Of a stretch of DNA of 64,000 nucleotides, positions 1 to 12,527 are shown in pieces (within the stretch, counting starts at the first letter, position 1; every line of letters starts with the position of its first letter). Both the position numbers and the translations under genes were made by a program. Source of the DNA: Mycobacterium sp. 852002-40037_SCH5390672. Its GTDB lineage: Bacteria > Actinomycetota > Actinomycetes > Mycobacteriales > Mycobacteriaceae. Below the pieces are notes generated by a model, which saw nothing but the letters and a program-made list of their open reading frames with translations, was not told where the DNA came from and did no database searches. The DNA is taken from assembly GCF_001665875.1 (NCBI RefSeq), contig NZ_LZTA01000049.1, positions 1-64,000 of the forward strand, written 5' to 3'.

Positions 1-323
1 CAACGACGCCACTCTGCAATCGGAGGCCATCCCCCAATCAGCAGACTGTCACCAACCTCTTAGCCCGGTACAGCTAGTCGGGGTACAGAGTCAGCGGTCG
101 CCGGACGGCACAGCGCTGTGCAGCGTGCTCCTGTGACTCGTGGGGCCGCTGAGCCCGCCAGACTGGCGCGTGTCAAATATTTACCCGCGGATGGGAATAG
201 TCGGGTGAACCACCTCGTCCTTGTATCCGTGGCAGTAGTTGGCAGCGCCACGAGTCGATATGGCAGTGCACTGGCGGCACCCTCAAAGCTGTTCGACCCA
301 ACCCGCCATCGAGGAGTAATGAC
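1..323. other. Intergenic stretch, no gene seen
   Basis: No reading frame here has convincing coding character. A short ATG-opened frame from about 118 overlaps the start of the next gene in another phase and looks like chance. A small AT-rich patch near 173-200 could belong to a promoter, but I cannot assign a -10/-35 pair. The ribosome binding site of the next gene (GAGGAG, 311-316) ends the stretch. Confidence 0.4.
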
Positions 324-746
324 ATGAGCTCTGTTACTGGTGTATCGGGCATCGCGACCCGGCCCCTCTACGACGCGACCGACTCGCTGTTGCGTTTTGC
401 CGTGCGTGCCGACGCCACGCTGACGGGACTGTGCGGTTTGACCATCGCCTTCCTCGCCGACCCGCTTTCGTCGTTGACCGGCCTGACGTCCTTCCAGGAA
501 TACGGCGTGGGCGTCTTGTTCGTGCTCGCCGGCCTGCTGGTGTTCAGCCTCGGGGCGCTGCCGGACGTGCGCCGTGTCGGCATCAGCGTCTTGGTGGTCA
601 ACGTCGCCTTCACGCTGGTGTCGATCCTGGCCGCGGAAGCGTTGCCGCTGACCGTCACCGGCGTCGCGTTGACGCTGGCCGGCGGTGCCTACACCGCGGT
701 GTTCGCGGGGCTGCAATACCTGGGACTGCGTCGCCTCGCGGCGTGA
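324..746 (+). CDS. Small four-helix membrane protein, function unknown
   Basis: A 140-residue protein with a soluble N-terminus of about 30 residues and then roughly four hydrophobic segments (about 35-55, 65-85, 90-108 and 113-132) joined by very short loops, ending in an Arg-containing tail. No catalytic motif is visible and I do not recognise a named family. The ATG at 324 follows a clean GAGGAG ribosome binding site at 311-316 (7-nt spacing), which fixes the start. It lies tail-to-tail with coaA, only 31 nt from its stop, and is probably monocistronic. Call as a membrane protein is safe; function is not known. Confidence 0.7.
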   Translation: MSSVTGVSGIATRPLYDATDSLLRFAVRADATLTGLCGLTIAFLADPLSSLTGLTSFQEYGVGVLFVLAGLLVFSLGALPDVRRVGISVLVVNVAFTLVSILAAEALPLTVTGVALTLAGGAYTAVFAGLQYLGLRRLAA

Positions 747-777
747 TCTGCCGTCCGGTTCCGCCGTGTGCGCCGCG

Positions 778-3113
<2,336 letters not shown>

Positions 3114-3218
3114 CCCAGCATCGATCCGGCCGGACGGCCAGGTCGAGCGGGTTTGGGGACCGAAGTCACCATTGCCGCGACACGGCCCGGGCGATTTCAT
3201 GAACCTGTGTATGCGGGT

Positions 3219-3224
3219 TACAGT
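3219..3224 (+). promoter_or_regulatory. -10 element for leaderless desA2-like gene
   Basis: TACAGT matches TANNNT and lies exactly 6 nt before the ATG at 3231. No Shine-Dalgarno sequence precedes this ATG. The arrangement predicts a leaderless transcript and supports the chosen start over upstream in-frame alternatives. Confidence 0.6.
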
Positions 3225-3230
3225 TATCTC

Positions 3231-4058
3231 ATGGCACAGAGACCTGTCGCGAACGCGCTGACCCTGGAACTCGAGCCGGTCGTCGAAGCGAACATCGACC
3301 GCCACCTGTCCACCGAGGAGCTCTGGTTCGCCCACGACTACGTGCCGTTCGAGCGAGGCGAGAACTTCGCATTCCTCGGCGGACGCGACTGGGACCCGTC
3401 GTCGATGACGTTACCGAGGCCTTTGACGGACGGCTGCGAGATCATGCTGCTGCTCAAGGACAACCTGGCCGCGCACCACCGCGAGCTGGTCGAGCACTTC
3501 ATCCTGGAGGATTATTGGGGTCGCTGGCTGGGCCGGTGGACCGCCGAGGAGCACCTGCACGCCATCGCGCTGCGCGAGTATCTGGTGGTCACCCGGGAGG
3601 TCGACCCGACCGCCAACGAAGAGGCCCGCGTCCAGTACGTCATGAAGGGCTACCGCGCCGACACCTATTCGCAGGTGGAGATCCTGGTGCACCTGGCCTT
3701 CGTCGAACGCACCCACGCCGTGTTCTGCGAAAACCTGGCCGCGCAACTCGAGGAGCCCATCCTGGCCGGTCTCGTCGACCGGATCGCCCGCGACGAGCGG
3801 CGCCACGAAGTGTTCTTCTCCAACCTCGTCGCGCACTGCCTCGAGTACACCCGCGACGAGACGATCGCGGCGATCGCCGCCCGCGCACCCGACGTGGACG
3901 TGCCCGGCGCCGACATCGACGCGTACCTGGACAAGGTGCGCAACGTCGAGAAGGCAGGCATTTTCGGTCCGCAGCAGCTGCGTCAGGCGATCTCTGACCG
4001 CATCGCCGCATGGGGACTCGCGGACGAACCTGAACTGCGGCAATTCGTCGTCGGCTAA
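3231..4058 (+). CDS. desA2: Acyl-ACP desaturase-like di-iron protein (DesA2 type)
   Basis: A 275-residue soluble protein of the acyl-[ACP] desaturase (ferritin-like) fold, the same length as M. tuberculosis DesA2 (Rv1094). The family introduces double bonds into ACP-bound acyl chains using a di-iron centre; DesA2 has been linked to mycolic acid precursor desaturation, though the enzymology is less clear than for plant enzymes. Visible ligand motifs are EEHLH (first ExxH, about residue 105) and DERRHE (second ExxH, about residue 188), with carboxylates in the EHFILED segment. The start MAQRPVANALTLELEP matches the family and sits just after a leaderless-type -10. It follows glyA in the same orientation by 117 bp with its own promoter. 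Confidence 0.9.
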   Translation: MAQRPVANALTLELEPVVEANIDRHLSTEELWFAHDYVPFERGENFAFLGGRDWDPSSMTLPRPLTDGCEIMLLLKDNLAAHHRELVEHFILEDYWGRWLGRWTAEEHLHAIALREYLVVTREVDPTANEEARVQYVMKGYRADTYSQVEILVHLAFVERTHAVFCENLAAQLEEPILAGLVDRIARDERRHEVFFSNLVAHCLEYTRDETIAAIAARAPDVDVPGADIDAYLDKVRNVEKAGIFGPQQLRQAISDRIAAWGLADEPELRQFVVG

Positions 4059-4170
4059 GCCGGCCTGTACACGCCTCGCAATATTTGCCACCCGCTGACA
4101 GTGGTCGCGGCTCGCAACGTCGGCGCGCCTGCAGAGCGGGCACACGGCCACCGGAGTAGCGTCGTTCTCG

Positions 4171-4314
4171 ATGGTCAGCGTCATGCTTTGCTGCCAGGGC
4201 GGCACCTCCCGTCACCACAACGGAAGGACCGGCCCCGGTCCTGGTGCTGCGGTTCCCGTCGACATGCCTGTGCGGGTCCGCGCGGGCTCATCCCGCTCGA
4301 GGAGCGCTACGTGA
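4171..4314 (+). CDS. Short ORF overlapping phoH2, candidate PhoAT antitoxin
   Basis: A 47-codon frame, ATG 4171 to TGA 4312-4314, whose stop overlaps the phoH2 start as GTGA. In M. tuberculosis and M. smegmatis a small gene, phoAT, directly upstream of phoH2 has been described as encoding an antitoxin for this PIN-domain protein. What I see is position, orientation and the 4-nt translational-coupling overlap. The peptide (starts [11 protein letters not shown], ends RSRSAT) is basic and Gly/Arg rich, with no domain I can name, and I cannot align it to known PhoAT from memory. The same reading phase is open from 4099, but only the ATG at 4171 is a usual start, and its ribosome binding site is weak. 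Treat as a candidate. Confidence 0.4.
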   Translation: MVSVMLCCQGGTSRHHNGRTGPGPGAAVPVDMPVRVRAGSSRSRSAT

Positions 4315-5612
4315 CCGAAATCCGGACCTACGTGATCGACACTTCTGTGCTGCTGTCCGACCCCTGGGCGTGCAGCCGGTTCGCCGAACACGAGGTGGTT
4401 GTTCCGCTGGTGGTGATCAGCGAGCTGGAGGCCAAACGCCACCATCACGAGCTGGGATGGTTCGCCCGACAGGCGTTGCGGCTGTTCGACGATCTTCGGC
4501 TCATGCACGGACGGCTGGATCAGCCCATTCCCGTTGGGACACAGGGTGGTTCGCTGCATGTTGAGCTCAACCACACAGACCCGGCGGTGCTGCCGGCGGG
4601 TTTCCGCGGCGACAACAACGACTCCCGGATCCTGAGCTGTGCCGCCAACCTGGCCGCCGAGGGCAAGCGAGTTACGTTGGTCAGCAAGGACATTCCGCTT
4701 CGGGTCAAGGCCGCTGCGGTGGGGCTGGCCGCCGACGAGTACCACGCCCAAGACGTGGTGGTCTCCGGGTGGTCGGGAATGTGCGAGATCGAGACCGCGA
4801 CCGAGGACATCGGCGCACTGTTCACCGATGGCGAGATCGACCTGGTGGAGGCGCGAGACCTGCCCTGCCACACCGGCGTTCGCCTGCTCGGCGGCGGCTC
4901 TCATGCGCTGGGCCGGGTCAACGCGGACAAACGCGTCCAGCTGGTTCGCGGTGACCGGGAGGTGTTCGGACTGCGCGGGCGGTCCGCCGAACAGCGGGTA
5001 GCGCTCGACCTGCTGCTCGACGAGTCGGTGGGTATCGTGTCGCTGGGTGGCAAGGCCGGCACCGGCAAGTCGGCGCTCGCGTTGTGCGCCGGCCTGGAGG
5101 CGGTGCTGGAGCGGCGTACCCAGCGCAAGGTGGTGGTCTTCCGGCCGCTCTACGCCGTCGGCGGCCAAGAGCTGGGGTATCTGCCGGGCAGCGAGAGCGA
5201 AAAGATGGGCCCTTGGGCGCAGGCGGTCTTCGACACCCTCGAAGGTCTGGCCAGCCCGGCGGTGCTGGAGGAAGTGCTGTCCCGCGGCATGCTCGAAGTG
5301 CTGCCGCTGACCCACATCCGGGGCCGGTCACTGCACGACTCGTTCGTCATCGTCGATGAGGCGCAATCGCTGGAGCGCAACGTCCTGCTGACCGTGCTGT
5401 CCAGGTTGGGCACCGGATCGCGGGTGGTGCTGACGCACGACATCGCGCAGCGCGACAATCTGCGGGTGGGCCGCCACGACGGGGTCGCCGCGGTGATCGA
5501 GAAGCTCAAGGGGCATCCGCTGTTCGCCCACATCACCCTGTTGCGCAGCGAGCGTTCGCCGATTGCCGCCCTGGTCACCGAGATGCTCGAGGAGATCGCC
5601 GGCCCGCAGTGA
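4311..5612 (+). CDS. phoH2: PhoH2, PIN-domain RNase fused to PhoH RNA helicase/ATPase
   Basis: A 433-residue protein, same length as Rv1095. Residues 1 to about 130 form a PIN nuclease domain: YVIDTSVLL carries the first catalytic Asp, SELEAKRHH an acidic residue, and the NDSRIL segment another. From about residue 220 comes the PhoH ATPase with Walker [10 protein letters not shown] (about 246) and Walker [10 protein letters not shown]. Family members unwind and cleave RNA in a sequence-dependent, ATP-using manner and act as toxins. The GTG at 4311 is preceded by GAGGAG (4299-4304, 6-nt spacing) and matches the family start [12 protein letters not shown]; an in-frame extension to 4101 is rejected. 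A 4-nt overlap with the small ORF upstream suggests translational coupling. Confidence 0.93.
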   Translation: MTEIRTYVIDTSVLLSDPWACSRFAEHEVVVPLVVISELEAKRHHHELGWFARQALRLFDDLRLMHGRLDQPIPVGTQGGSLHVELNHTDPAVLPAGFRGDNNDSRILSCAANLAAEGKRVTLVSKDIPLRVKAAAVGLAADEYHAQDVVVSGWSGMCEIETATEDIGALFTDGEIDLVEARDLPCHTGVRLLGGGSHALGRVNADKRVQLVRGDREVFGLRGRSAEQRVALDLLLDESVGIVSLGGKAGTGKSALALCAGLEAVLERRTQRKVVVFRPLYAVGGQELGYLPGSESEKMGPWAQAVFDTLEGLASPAVLEEVLSRGMLEVLPLTHIRGRSLHDSFVIVDEAQSLERNVLLTVLSRLGTGSRVVLTHDIAQRDNLRVGRHDGVAAVIEKLKGHPLFAHITLLRSERSPIAALVTEMLEEIAGPQ

Positions 5613-5656
5613 GGGGCCTGACCAGCGCGCCCGGCCATGGCTGGGCCTGCCTTCGA

Positions 5657-5662
5657 TAAACT
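5657..5662 (+). promoter_or_regulatory. -10 element for leaderless deacetylase gene
   Basis: TAAACT (TANNNT) lies 6 nt upstream of the GTG at 5669, with no ribosome binding site between. This predicts transcription starting at the initiation codon. Confidence 0.6.
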
Positions 5663-5668
5663 TCCACG

Positions 5669-6544
5669 GTGGCGAAACGACCCGACACCCAGGCCTGGCG
5701 CTACTGGCGCACGGTTGTCGGTGTGGTGGCGGCCGTCGCGGTGCTGGTGATCGGCGGGCTCACGGGTCATGTGACGCGGGCCGACGACCTGAGCTGCTCG
5801 GTCGTCAAGTGCGTCGCGTTGACCTTCGACGACGGGCCGGGCCCGTTCGACGAGCGGCTCCTGCAAATCCTGAAGGCGAACGACGCCAAGGCCACCTTCT
5901 TCCTGATCGGCAACAAGGTGGCCGCCAACCCGGCGGGGGCCAAGCGCATCGCCGATGCGGGGATGGAAATCGGCAGCCACACCTGGGAACACCCCAACAT
6001 GACCACGGTCCCGCGCGAAGACCTCGCCGCCCAGTTCTCGAGGGCCAACGACGCGATCACCGCCGCGACCGGCCGCACCCCGAACCTGTATCGGCCCGCG
6101 GGTGGATTGTCCGACCCGGTGGTGCGCCAGACCGCCGGCCAGTTCGGGCTGGCCGAAATCCTCTGGGACGTCATACCTTTCGATTGGGCGAACGACTCGA
6201 ATACGGCGGCGACACGCTACATGCTGATGACCTACATCAAGCCGGGCTCGGTGGTGCTGTTCCATAACACCTACTCGAGCACGGTGGATCTGGTGTATCA
6301 GTTCATTCCGGTGCTCAAAGCCAATGGCTACCGGCTGGTGACCGTGAGCGATCTGCTGGGTCCCCGGTCGCCCGGCAGCAGTTACGGCAGCCGCGAGAAC
6401 GGTCCGCCCGTCAACAGGCTGCACGACGTCCCGCCCGGCGACATCCCCACGCTGCCCAACACGCCCTCGCCGAAACCGATGCCCAACTTCCCGATCACCG
6501 ACATCCCAGGGCAGAACTCCGGCGGGCCGAATAATGGTGCGTAG
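5669..6544 (+). CDS. Secreted/membrane polysaccharide deacetylase (NodB family)
   Basis: A 291-residue exported protein matching Rv1096 in length and sequence. After a basic N-terminus, a hydrophobic segment (about residues 13-33) serves as signal or anchor. The NodB fold follows with the metal/catalytic motifs TFDDGPGP (two Asp), SHTWEHPNM (metal-binding HxxxH), RPAGG and the late LFHNT segment. Family members remove N-acetyl groups from peptidoglycan GlcNAc or MurNAc at the cell surface, which alters lysozyme sensitivity. As I recall it, the M. tuberculosis protein reads LFHDT where this one has LFHNT near the active-site His; whether that Asn matters cannot be judged here. The C-terminal 60 residues are Pro/Gly/Asn rich and probably disordered. 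Confidence 0.88.
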   Translation: MAKRPDTQAWRYWRTVVGVVAAVAVLVIGGLTGHVTRADDLSCSVVKCVALTFDDGPGPFDERLLQILKANDAKATFFLIGNKVAANPAGAKRIADAGMEIGSHTWEHPNMTTVPREDLAAQFSRANDAITAATGRTPNLYRPAGGLSDPVVRQTAGQFGLAEILWDVIPFDWANDSNTAATRYMLMTYIKPGSVVLFHNTYSSTVDLVYQFIPVLKANGYRLVTVSDLLGPRSPGSSYGSRENGPPVNRLHDVPPGDIPTLPNTPSPKPMPNFPITDIPGQNSGGPNNGA

Positions 6545-6568
6545 CGCTGATTTCGGACTACACGCGAC

Positions 6569-6574
6569 TACCGT
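6569..6574 (+). promoter_or_regulatory. -10 element for leaderless adenylate cyclase gene
   Basis: TACCGT (TANNNT) lies 6 nt before the GTG at 6581. A second overlapping candidate, TAGGGT at 6577-6582, lies 7 nt before an in-frame GTG at 6590, so the exact start could be either; both predict leaderless mRNA. Confidence 0.5.
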
Positions 6575-6580
6575 TATAGG

Positions 6581-8143
6581 GTGATCATCGTGGGCCGGCT
6601 TCGGGACAGGCTTTCGCCACAACGGGGTGGCCCGGCGCAGCAGCCCGCCACAAGGCAACCAAAGTCCTTTCGACGGTGGCAGTTTCAATACGGGTTCGAC
6701 CTGAGCTTGTCCTACGTCTTGGCCGTCGTCGAAGCGGCCGCCATCCTGATTCCCCTGCGGGGACACACTTCCGTCGGTGACAGCTCGGACTTCGCGCGGC
6801 AGAACACGGCACCGGTGGTGCTGCTCGTCGTGCTGAGCATCATCGGCGTCACGGTGGCCGGAGCGGTGAGCCTGGCCCCCACCCTGCGCTGGTATGTCGC
6901 GGGCGACGATCCCACCCCGGAACAATGCGAAGCCGTGATGAAGCTGGCCGGCCGCCAGTCGGCGATCCTGGTGACGGCCTGGGCGTTCAGCGGCGGAATC
7001 TTCATCCTGTTGAACCTGGCTGGCGGCGCGCGACTTCTGCTGCCCATTGTGCTCGGTGTGGTGCTCGGCGGATCGGCGGCGGCGGCCACCGGGATGCTGC
7101 TCGCGCAACGCACCCTGCGGCCCATCATGCGCGCCGCCACCCTGGGCGCCGAGCCACGACTGACGGTACCCAGCGTGTACGCGCGACTGGTTCTGTTGTG
7201 GTTCCTGTGCAGCGCATTCCCGATCGCCGTGATCGCGACGCTGGTGGTCCTCCGTTCGTACGGGTGGCTGATCGAGAAGTCGGCATCGTTGGATGTGCCG
7301 ATTCTGGTGGTGTCGCTGGCGGCGTTGGTGCTGGGATTGCCGACGATGATGTTGACCTCGCGGTCCATCTCGGATCCGATCGGCGAGGTCGTCGATGCGA
7401 TGGCAGAGGTCGAGCATGGCCGCATGGAGACATACGTCGGGGCCTACGAGCGCTCCCAAATCGGCCGTCTGCAAACAGGATTCAACCGGATGGTAACCGG
7501 ACTCGCCGAGCGAGATCGGCTGCGTGATTTGTTCGGACGCCACGTCGGGGCCGACGTCGCACAGCGCGCGCTCGACGAGGGGGCATCCCTGTCGGGAGAC
7601 GTGGTCGAAGCGGCAGTGCTTTTCATCGACCTGGTGGGCTCCACCCAGCTCGCCGAAAGTCGCCCCCCGCAAGAGGTGGCCGAGGTGCTCAACGACTTCT
7701 TCCGCATCGTCGTGCACGCCGTCGACGAACACCACGGGCTGATCAACAAATTCGCCGGCGATGCCGCACTGGCGGTCTTCGGGGCGCCGTTGCCGACGAG
7801 CGAACCGGCATCGTCTGCGTTGGCGACCGCCCGTGCGCTCGGCTCCCGGCTGCGTCGGTTGCCGGTCGATTTCGGCATCGGCGTCTCAGCGGGGCGGGTC
7901 TTCGCCGGCAACGTCGGCGCCGAAAACCGGTACGAATACACCGTGATCGGTGACGCCGTCAACGAAGCCGCGCGGCTGGCCGACCTCGCCAAAACCTCCG
8001 ACCGGCGGATCCTGTGTTCGGCCGACGCCATCGATGCCGCGGGCGAGACCGAGCGCGCGCAGTGGGCCCAATGCTATTCCACGGTACTGCGCGGGCGATC
8101 CGAGGCCACCCACGTATCGGCGCCCACCGGCCCGGCTAGCTAG
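6581..8143 (+). CDS. Membrane class III adenylate cyclase with HAMP domain
   Basis: Makes cAMP from ATP. The 520-residue protein resembles the M. tuberculosis Rv1318c-Rv1320c group: a cytosolic N-terminus of about 35 residues, six hydrophobic segments (about 45-265), a HAMP linker (about 265-320, RSISDPIGEVVDAMAEVEHG) and a C-terminal cyclase domain (about 340-500). Metal-binding Asp residues are in LFIDLVGST and INKFAGDAALAVFG, the latter also giving the purine-contacting Lys; EYTVIGDAVNEAARL supplies the transition-state Asn and Arg. All expected catalytic residues appear present. GTG 6581 is chosen from the -10 spacing. It is not in the Rv1096-Rv1097c interval of M. tuberculosis as I recall it, so it marks a local difference. 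Convergent with the next gene. Confidence 0.9.
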   Translation: MIIVGRLRDRLSPQRGGPAQQPATRQPKSFRRWQFQYGFDLSLSYVLAVVEAAAILIPLRGHTSVGDSSDFARQNTAPVVLLVVLSIIGVTVAGAVSLAPTLRWYVAGDDPTPEQCEAVMKLAGRQSAILVTAWAFSGGIFILLNLAGGARLLLPIVLGVVLGGSAAAATGMLLAQRTLRPIMRAATLGAEPRLTVPSVYARLVLLWFLCSAFPIAVIATLVVLRSYGWLIEKSASLDVPILVVSLAALVLGLPTMMLTSRSISDPIGEVVDAMAEVEHGRMETYVGAYERSQIGRLQTGFNRMVTGLAERDRLRDLFGRHVGADVAQRALDEGASLSGDVVEAAVLFIDLVGSTQLAESRPPQEVAEVLNDFFRIVVHAVDEHHGLINKFAGDAALAVFGAPLPTSEPASSALATARALGSRLRRLPVDFGIGVSAGRVFAGNVGAENRYEYTVIGDAVNEAARLADLAKTSDRRILCSADAIDAAGETERAQWAQCYSTVLRGRSEATHVSAPTGPAS

Positions 8144-8150
8144 CCGGGCC
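8129..8150. terminator. Perfect 22-bp palindrome between convergent genes
   Basis: GGCCCGGCT and AGCCGGGCC form a 9-bp GC-rich stem around the tetraloop AGCT. The stop TAG of the cyclase gene (8141-8143) lies inside it, and the convergent gene ends 9 nt further on. There is no U-tract, as is usual in mycobacteria. A bidirectional terminator is the likeliest role. Confidence 0.6.
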
Positions 8151-8158
8151 AACTCGCG

Positions 8159-9181
8159 TCAGGACTTCGAGACCTTCAGCGCGGCAATGATCTTCCCGAT
8201 GAGCCCCGCCGAAGCAGCGTCACCGATGGGTGTGCTGCCGATGAAGACGGTGACCGGCTTGGTGTCGACGGCGATGATGGTGACGGAGTCACCCTTGACG
8301 TTGCGACTGGGATCGGCGATCGTGACGTCGGCGTCGACACGGGCGGCCTTGGTGCCGTCGACGGTGATCGACGACGACTTCGTCGGTCCCAGCGTGGGTT
8401 GCGCGTTCGCGTAGCCGGGGCCGGCGACGATGCATTGCATCAACTTCGTGGCTTGCGCCGTAAGGTCCATGCTGGGAACGAAATTGGTGACGCCGACCTC
8501 GGCCGTCATCATCCACTGATTTGCCCCGGGCACGTCCTGGGCGACACCGAGCCCACCGATCAGGTTCGGGCCCTGGTCGTCGGAGAACACCGTCCACCCG
8601 GCCGGCGCCGCGCTGGCCGGGAACGAAAGCTTGCCGGCGGCGATCGAGTCGGTCCGGGGCATCTCACCGCCGGACACGTTCGGGGTGCAATCGGTCGCGT
8701 TCTGTGCGGAGTTCTTCGGCTGGGAGACCGACGTGCTCGTTGTCGAGGGCGCGGCGGCCGGCTTGTTGTCATGGCCGCCTCGCATTACCAGCAGTGTCGC
8801 GACCAGCGCGATCACCGCGAGGAGCACCAGAGCGGCGACGATCAACCACGGCAGCTTCGAGCCGCGCCCACCTGGCGGGGGCCCCGGGGGATAGGGTCCG
8901 CCCGGACCGCCCGGCGGAAACTGCTGTCCGGGTTGGGGATACTGCTGGTTCGGGTAGGCAGGGCCTGCCGGCGGGTACGGGTATGGGCCGCCCGGCGGGT
9001 AGGCGTAGGGACCGCCCTGCGGATAGGGTCCGGCACCACCCGGCGGGTAAGGGCCAGGACCGCCCTGCGGATACGGACCAGGACCGCCGGCCGGCGGCTG
9101 GCCGCCCCAATTCGGTTCCTGCCCATATGGATTGCTTCCGTAGGGCCCCTGACCGTAGGGACCTCCGGGAGGAGCCGTCAT
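8159..9181 (-). CDS. Pro/Gly/Tyr-rich single-span membrane protein (Rv1097c-like)
   Basis: A 340-residue protein in three parts. The first 105 residues are low-complexity Pro-Gly-Tyr repeats (units such as GPYPQGG and GPYPPGG); one transmembrane segment follows at about 108-130 (LPWLIVAALVLLAVIALVA); the rest is an extracytoplasmic domain of about 190 residues with two Cys (TDCTPN, LMQCIV) that could pair. The context and architecture match Rv1097c, and the outer domain resembles the mycobacterial DUF4245/PknH-sensor-like secreted folds only loosely, so no function is assigned. The ATG at 9181 is supported by a purine-rich stretch upstream. It follows fum on the same strand after 53 nt. Confidence 0.75.
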   Translation of the reverse strand: MTAPPGGPYGQGPYGSNPYGQEPNWGGQPPAGGPGPYPQGGPGPYPPGGAGPYPQGGPYAYPPGGPYPYPPAGPAYPNQQYPQPGQQFPPGGPGGPYPPGPPPGGRGSKLPWLIVAALVLLAVIALVATLLVMRGGHDNKPAAAPSTTSTSVSQPKNSAQNATDCTPNVSGGEMPRTDSIAAGKLSFPASAAPAGWTVFSDDQGPNLIGGLGVAQDVPGANQWMMTAEVGVTNFVPSMDLTAQATKLMQCIVAGPGYANAQPTLGPTKSSSITVDGTKAARVDADVTIADPSRNVKGDSVTIIAVDTKPVTVFIGSTPIGDAASAGLIGKIIAALKVSKS

Positions 9182-9234
9182 GGAAAACCACCCTTACTCT
9201 CGTCGACCACCGCCGTCACCCCCGGACGGTCGGC

Positions 9235-10650
<1,416 letters not shown>

Positions 10651-10681
10651 TTAGTGGCTTTCCTCGTTCTTCGATCGGTGG

Positions 10682-11761
10682 TCAGGGCAGGGGATAGGCG
10701 GCGGAGCTATCGCCGGTGAAGTCGATGGCGGAGTACTCGTTGAGCTTCGAAAGCCGGTGGTAGGCCTCGATCATCCGGACGGTTCCCGACTTCGACCGCA
10801 TGACGATCGACTGTGTGGTGCAGCCACCGGGGTAGTACTGCACGCCCTTGAGCAGGTCGCCGCTGGTGACCCCGGTGGCGCAGAAGAACACATTCTCACC
10901 GGACACCAGGTCCTCGGTGGTCAGCACCTGATCGAGGTCGTAGCCGGCGTCGACGGCCTTCTGGCGTTCCTCGTCGTCGGTGGGGGCCAGCTGCGCCTGG
11001 ATGGCGCCGCCCATGCACCGGATGGCGGCGGCGGCGATGATGCCTTCTGGCGTGCCGCCGATCCCGGCCAGCATGTCGGTGCCCGAGTGCGGGCGGCAGG
11101 CCGAGATGGCGCCGGCGACGTCGCCGTCGGTGATCAGCCGGATGCGGGCTCCGGTTACCCGGACGTCGTCGATCAGCTGGGCATGTCGCGGCCGGTCCAG
11201 GATGCACACGGTCATGTCGCGCACCGACAACGCCTTGACCTTGGCGACGGCCTTGATGTTCTCGGCGATCGGCGCGGTGATGTCGAGTACGTGTGCGGCC
11301 TCGGGCCCGACGGCGATCTTGTTCATGTAGAACACCGCCGACGGGTCGAACATCGCGCCACGGTCGGCCACCGCCAGCACGGAGATGGCGTTGGGCATCC
11401 CCTTGCTCATCAGCGTGGTGCCGTCGATCGGGTCGACGGCGAAGTCGCACTCCGCGCCGTCGCCGTTGCCGACCTCCTCGCCGTTGTAGAGCATCGGCGC
11501 GTGGTCCTTTTCACCCTCGCCGATGACGACGACACCGCGCATCGACACCGTGTTGACCAGCTCGCGCATCGCATCGACGGCTGCCCCGTCGCCGCCCTCT
11601 TTGTCGCCGCGGCCGACCCAGCGACCTGCGGCCATGGCACCGGCCTCGGTGACGCGTACCAGTTCCAAAGCCAGGTTGCGGTCTGGCGCCTCACCGCGCG
11701 GTCGCCCCTGCGCCGGGGCCCGGCCGGTGGCGGCGGTCGCGTGGTCGCCCTCAACTGTCAT
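10682..11761 (-). CDS. glpX: Fructose-1,6-bisphosphatase, class II
   Basis: Hydrolyses fructose-1,6-bisphosphate, the committed step of gluconeogenesis; in mycobacteria GlpX is the main such enzyme. The 359-residue product carries [18 protein letters not shown] and the metal-binding [15 protein letters not shown] motif of the Li-sensitive phosphatase superfamily, plus [18 protein letters not shown] near the C-terminus. I start at the ATG 11761 ([10 protein letters not shown]), because the extension to 11998 runs through the divergent gene opposite. Only 55 bp separate it from that gene's start, so the promoter region is shared. Transcription likely continues into fum. Confidence 0.95.
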   Translation of the reverse strand: MTVEGDHATAATGRAPAQGRPRGEAPDRNLALELVRVTEAGAMAAGRWVGRGDKEGGDGAAVDAMRELVNTVSMRGVVVIGEGEKDHAPMLYNGEEVGNGDGAECDFAVDPIDGTTLMSKGMPNAISVLAVADRGAMFDPSAVFYMNKIAVGPEAAHVLDITAPIAENIKAVAKVKALSVRDMTVCILDRPRHAQLIDDVRVTGARIRLITDGDVAGAISACRPHSGTDMLAGIGGTPEGIIAAAAIRCMGGAIQAQLAPTDDEERQKAVDAGYDLDQVLTTEDLVSGENVFFCATGVTSGDLLKGVQYYPGGCTTQSIVMRSKSGTVRMIEAYHRLSKLNEYSAIDFTGDSSAAYPLP

Positions 11762-11804
11762 GGTTGCTGATTGTCCCAGAAGCGGATCGGTCCGCTGGAA
11801 CTGG

Positions 11805-11810
11805 GATACT
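11805..11810 (+). promoter_or_regulatory. -10-like element before DUF4245 gene
   Basis: GATACT, a near match to TANNNT, lies 6 nt before the ATG at 11817, the leaderless spacing. A G-run just before the ATG is too close to act as a normal ribosome binding site. Confidence 0.4.
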
Positions 11811-11816
11811 TGGGGG

Positions 11817-12515
11817 ATGACGGAGGAGCCGCGGCTGAATGACCAGCTTGACGGGAACATAGCGGGCGCGCCGTCTCCGCAAGCTGGACCGGCGCCCAGG
11901 CCGGCGAAACCCCGGCTGTTGCAGGACGGCCGGGACATGTTCTGGTCCTTGATACCGCTGGTGATCGGGTGCATCGTGCTGGCCGGAATGCTGGGCATGT
12001 GCTCGGTTCAGCTCGGCAGCCACCAGGGCCCCATCCCGTCCTACGACGCGGGGGCGGCCCTGCGTGCGGACGCCTCGACGCTCGGCTTTCCCATCCGCCA
12101 ACCGCAGCTACCCACCGGCTGGCAGGCCAACTCCGGCCACCGCGGCGGTATCCAGGGCGGGCGGACCGACCCCGCGAGCGGTCAACGGCTGAACGCGCCC
12201 GTCTCGGTCGTCGGGTACATCAGTCCGACCGGGTTGTATCTCAGCCTGACCCAGAGCAATGCCGACGAGGACAAGCTGATCAACTCGATTCATCCGTCGG
12301 CTTACCCCACCGGAACGGTCGACGTCGGCGGGACCGGTTGGGTGGTCTATCGGGGTTCCGGCCAGAACGGCGCAGACGCCGAGCCGGTATGGACGACCCG
12401 GCTCAGCGGTCCGGGCGGTGCGACCCAAATTGCGATAACCGGCGCCGGAAACACCGATCAGTTCCGTACGCTGGCGGCGGCGACGCAATCGCAACAGCCA
12501 TTGCCAAGCCGCTAG
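11817..12515 (+). CDS. DUF4245-type membrane-anchored protein (Rv1100-like)
   Basis: A 232-residue protein with a Pro-rich cytoplasmic N-terminus (about 40 residues), one transmembrane helix (about 45-65, [18 protein letters not shown]) and an extracytoplasmic domain starting with the [19 protein letters not shown] segment typical of DUF4245 proteins. Length and position match Rv1100, conserved across mycobacteria without a known function. The start at 11817 is shared with the expected family N-terminus and leaderless-type -10; the longer frame from 11523 is antisense to glpX and rejected. Followed after 12 nt by a hydrolase gene, so likely the first gene of a small operon. Confidence 0.8.
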   Translation: MTEEPRLNDQLDGNIAGAPSPQAGPAPRPAKPRLLQDGRDMFWSLIPLVIGCIVLAGMLGMCSVQLGSHQGPIPSYDAGAALRADASTLGFPIRQPQLPTGWQANSGHRGGIQGGRTDPASGQRLNAPVSVVGYISPTGLYLSLTQSNADEDKLINSIHPSAYPTGTVDVGGTGWVVYRGSGQNGADAEPVWTTRLSGPGGATQIAITGAGNTDQFRTLAAATQSQQPLPSR

Positions 12516-12527
12516 AAGGGGACTCGC

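Noticed and set aside
118..327. Possible 69-codon gene before the first membrane protein
   Set aside because: No ribosome binding site or -10, no recognisable motif, and it overlaps the better-supported start at 324.
4101..4310. In-frame N-terminal extension of phoH2
   Set aside because: The PIN domain begins at GTG 4311, which has a good ribosome binding site; the extension has no family counterpart.
5150..7735. An 861-codon open frame on the minus strand
   Set aside because: It lies antisense to phoH2, the deacetylase and the cyclase, all with clear motifs. Its composition (His, Gln, Arg, Gly) is that of an antisense shadow in high-GC DNA.
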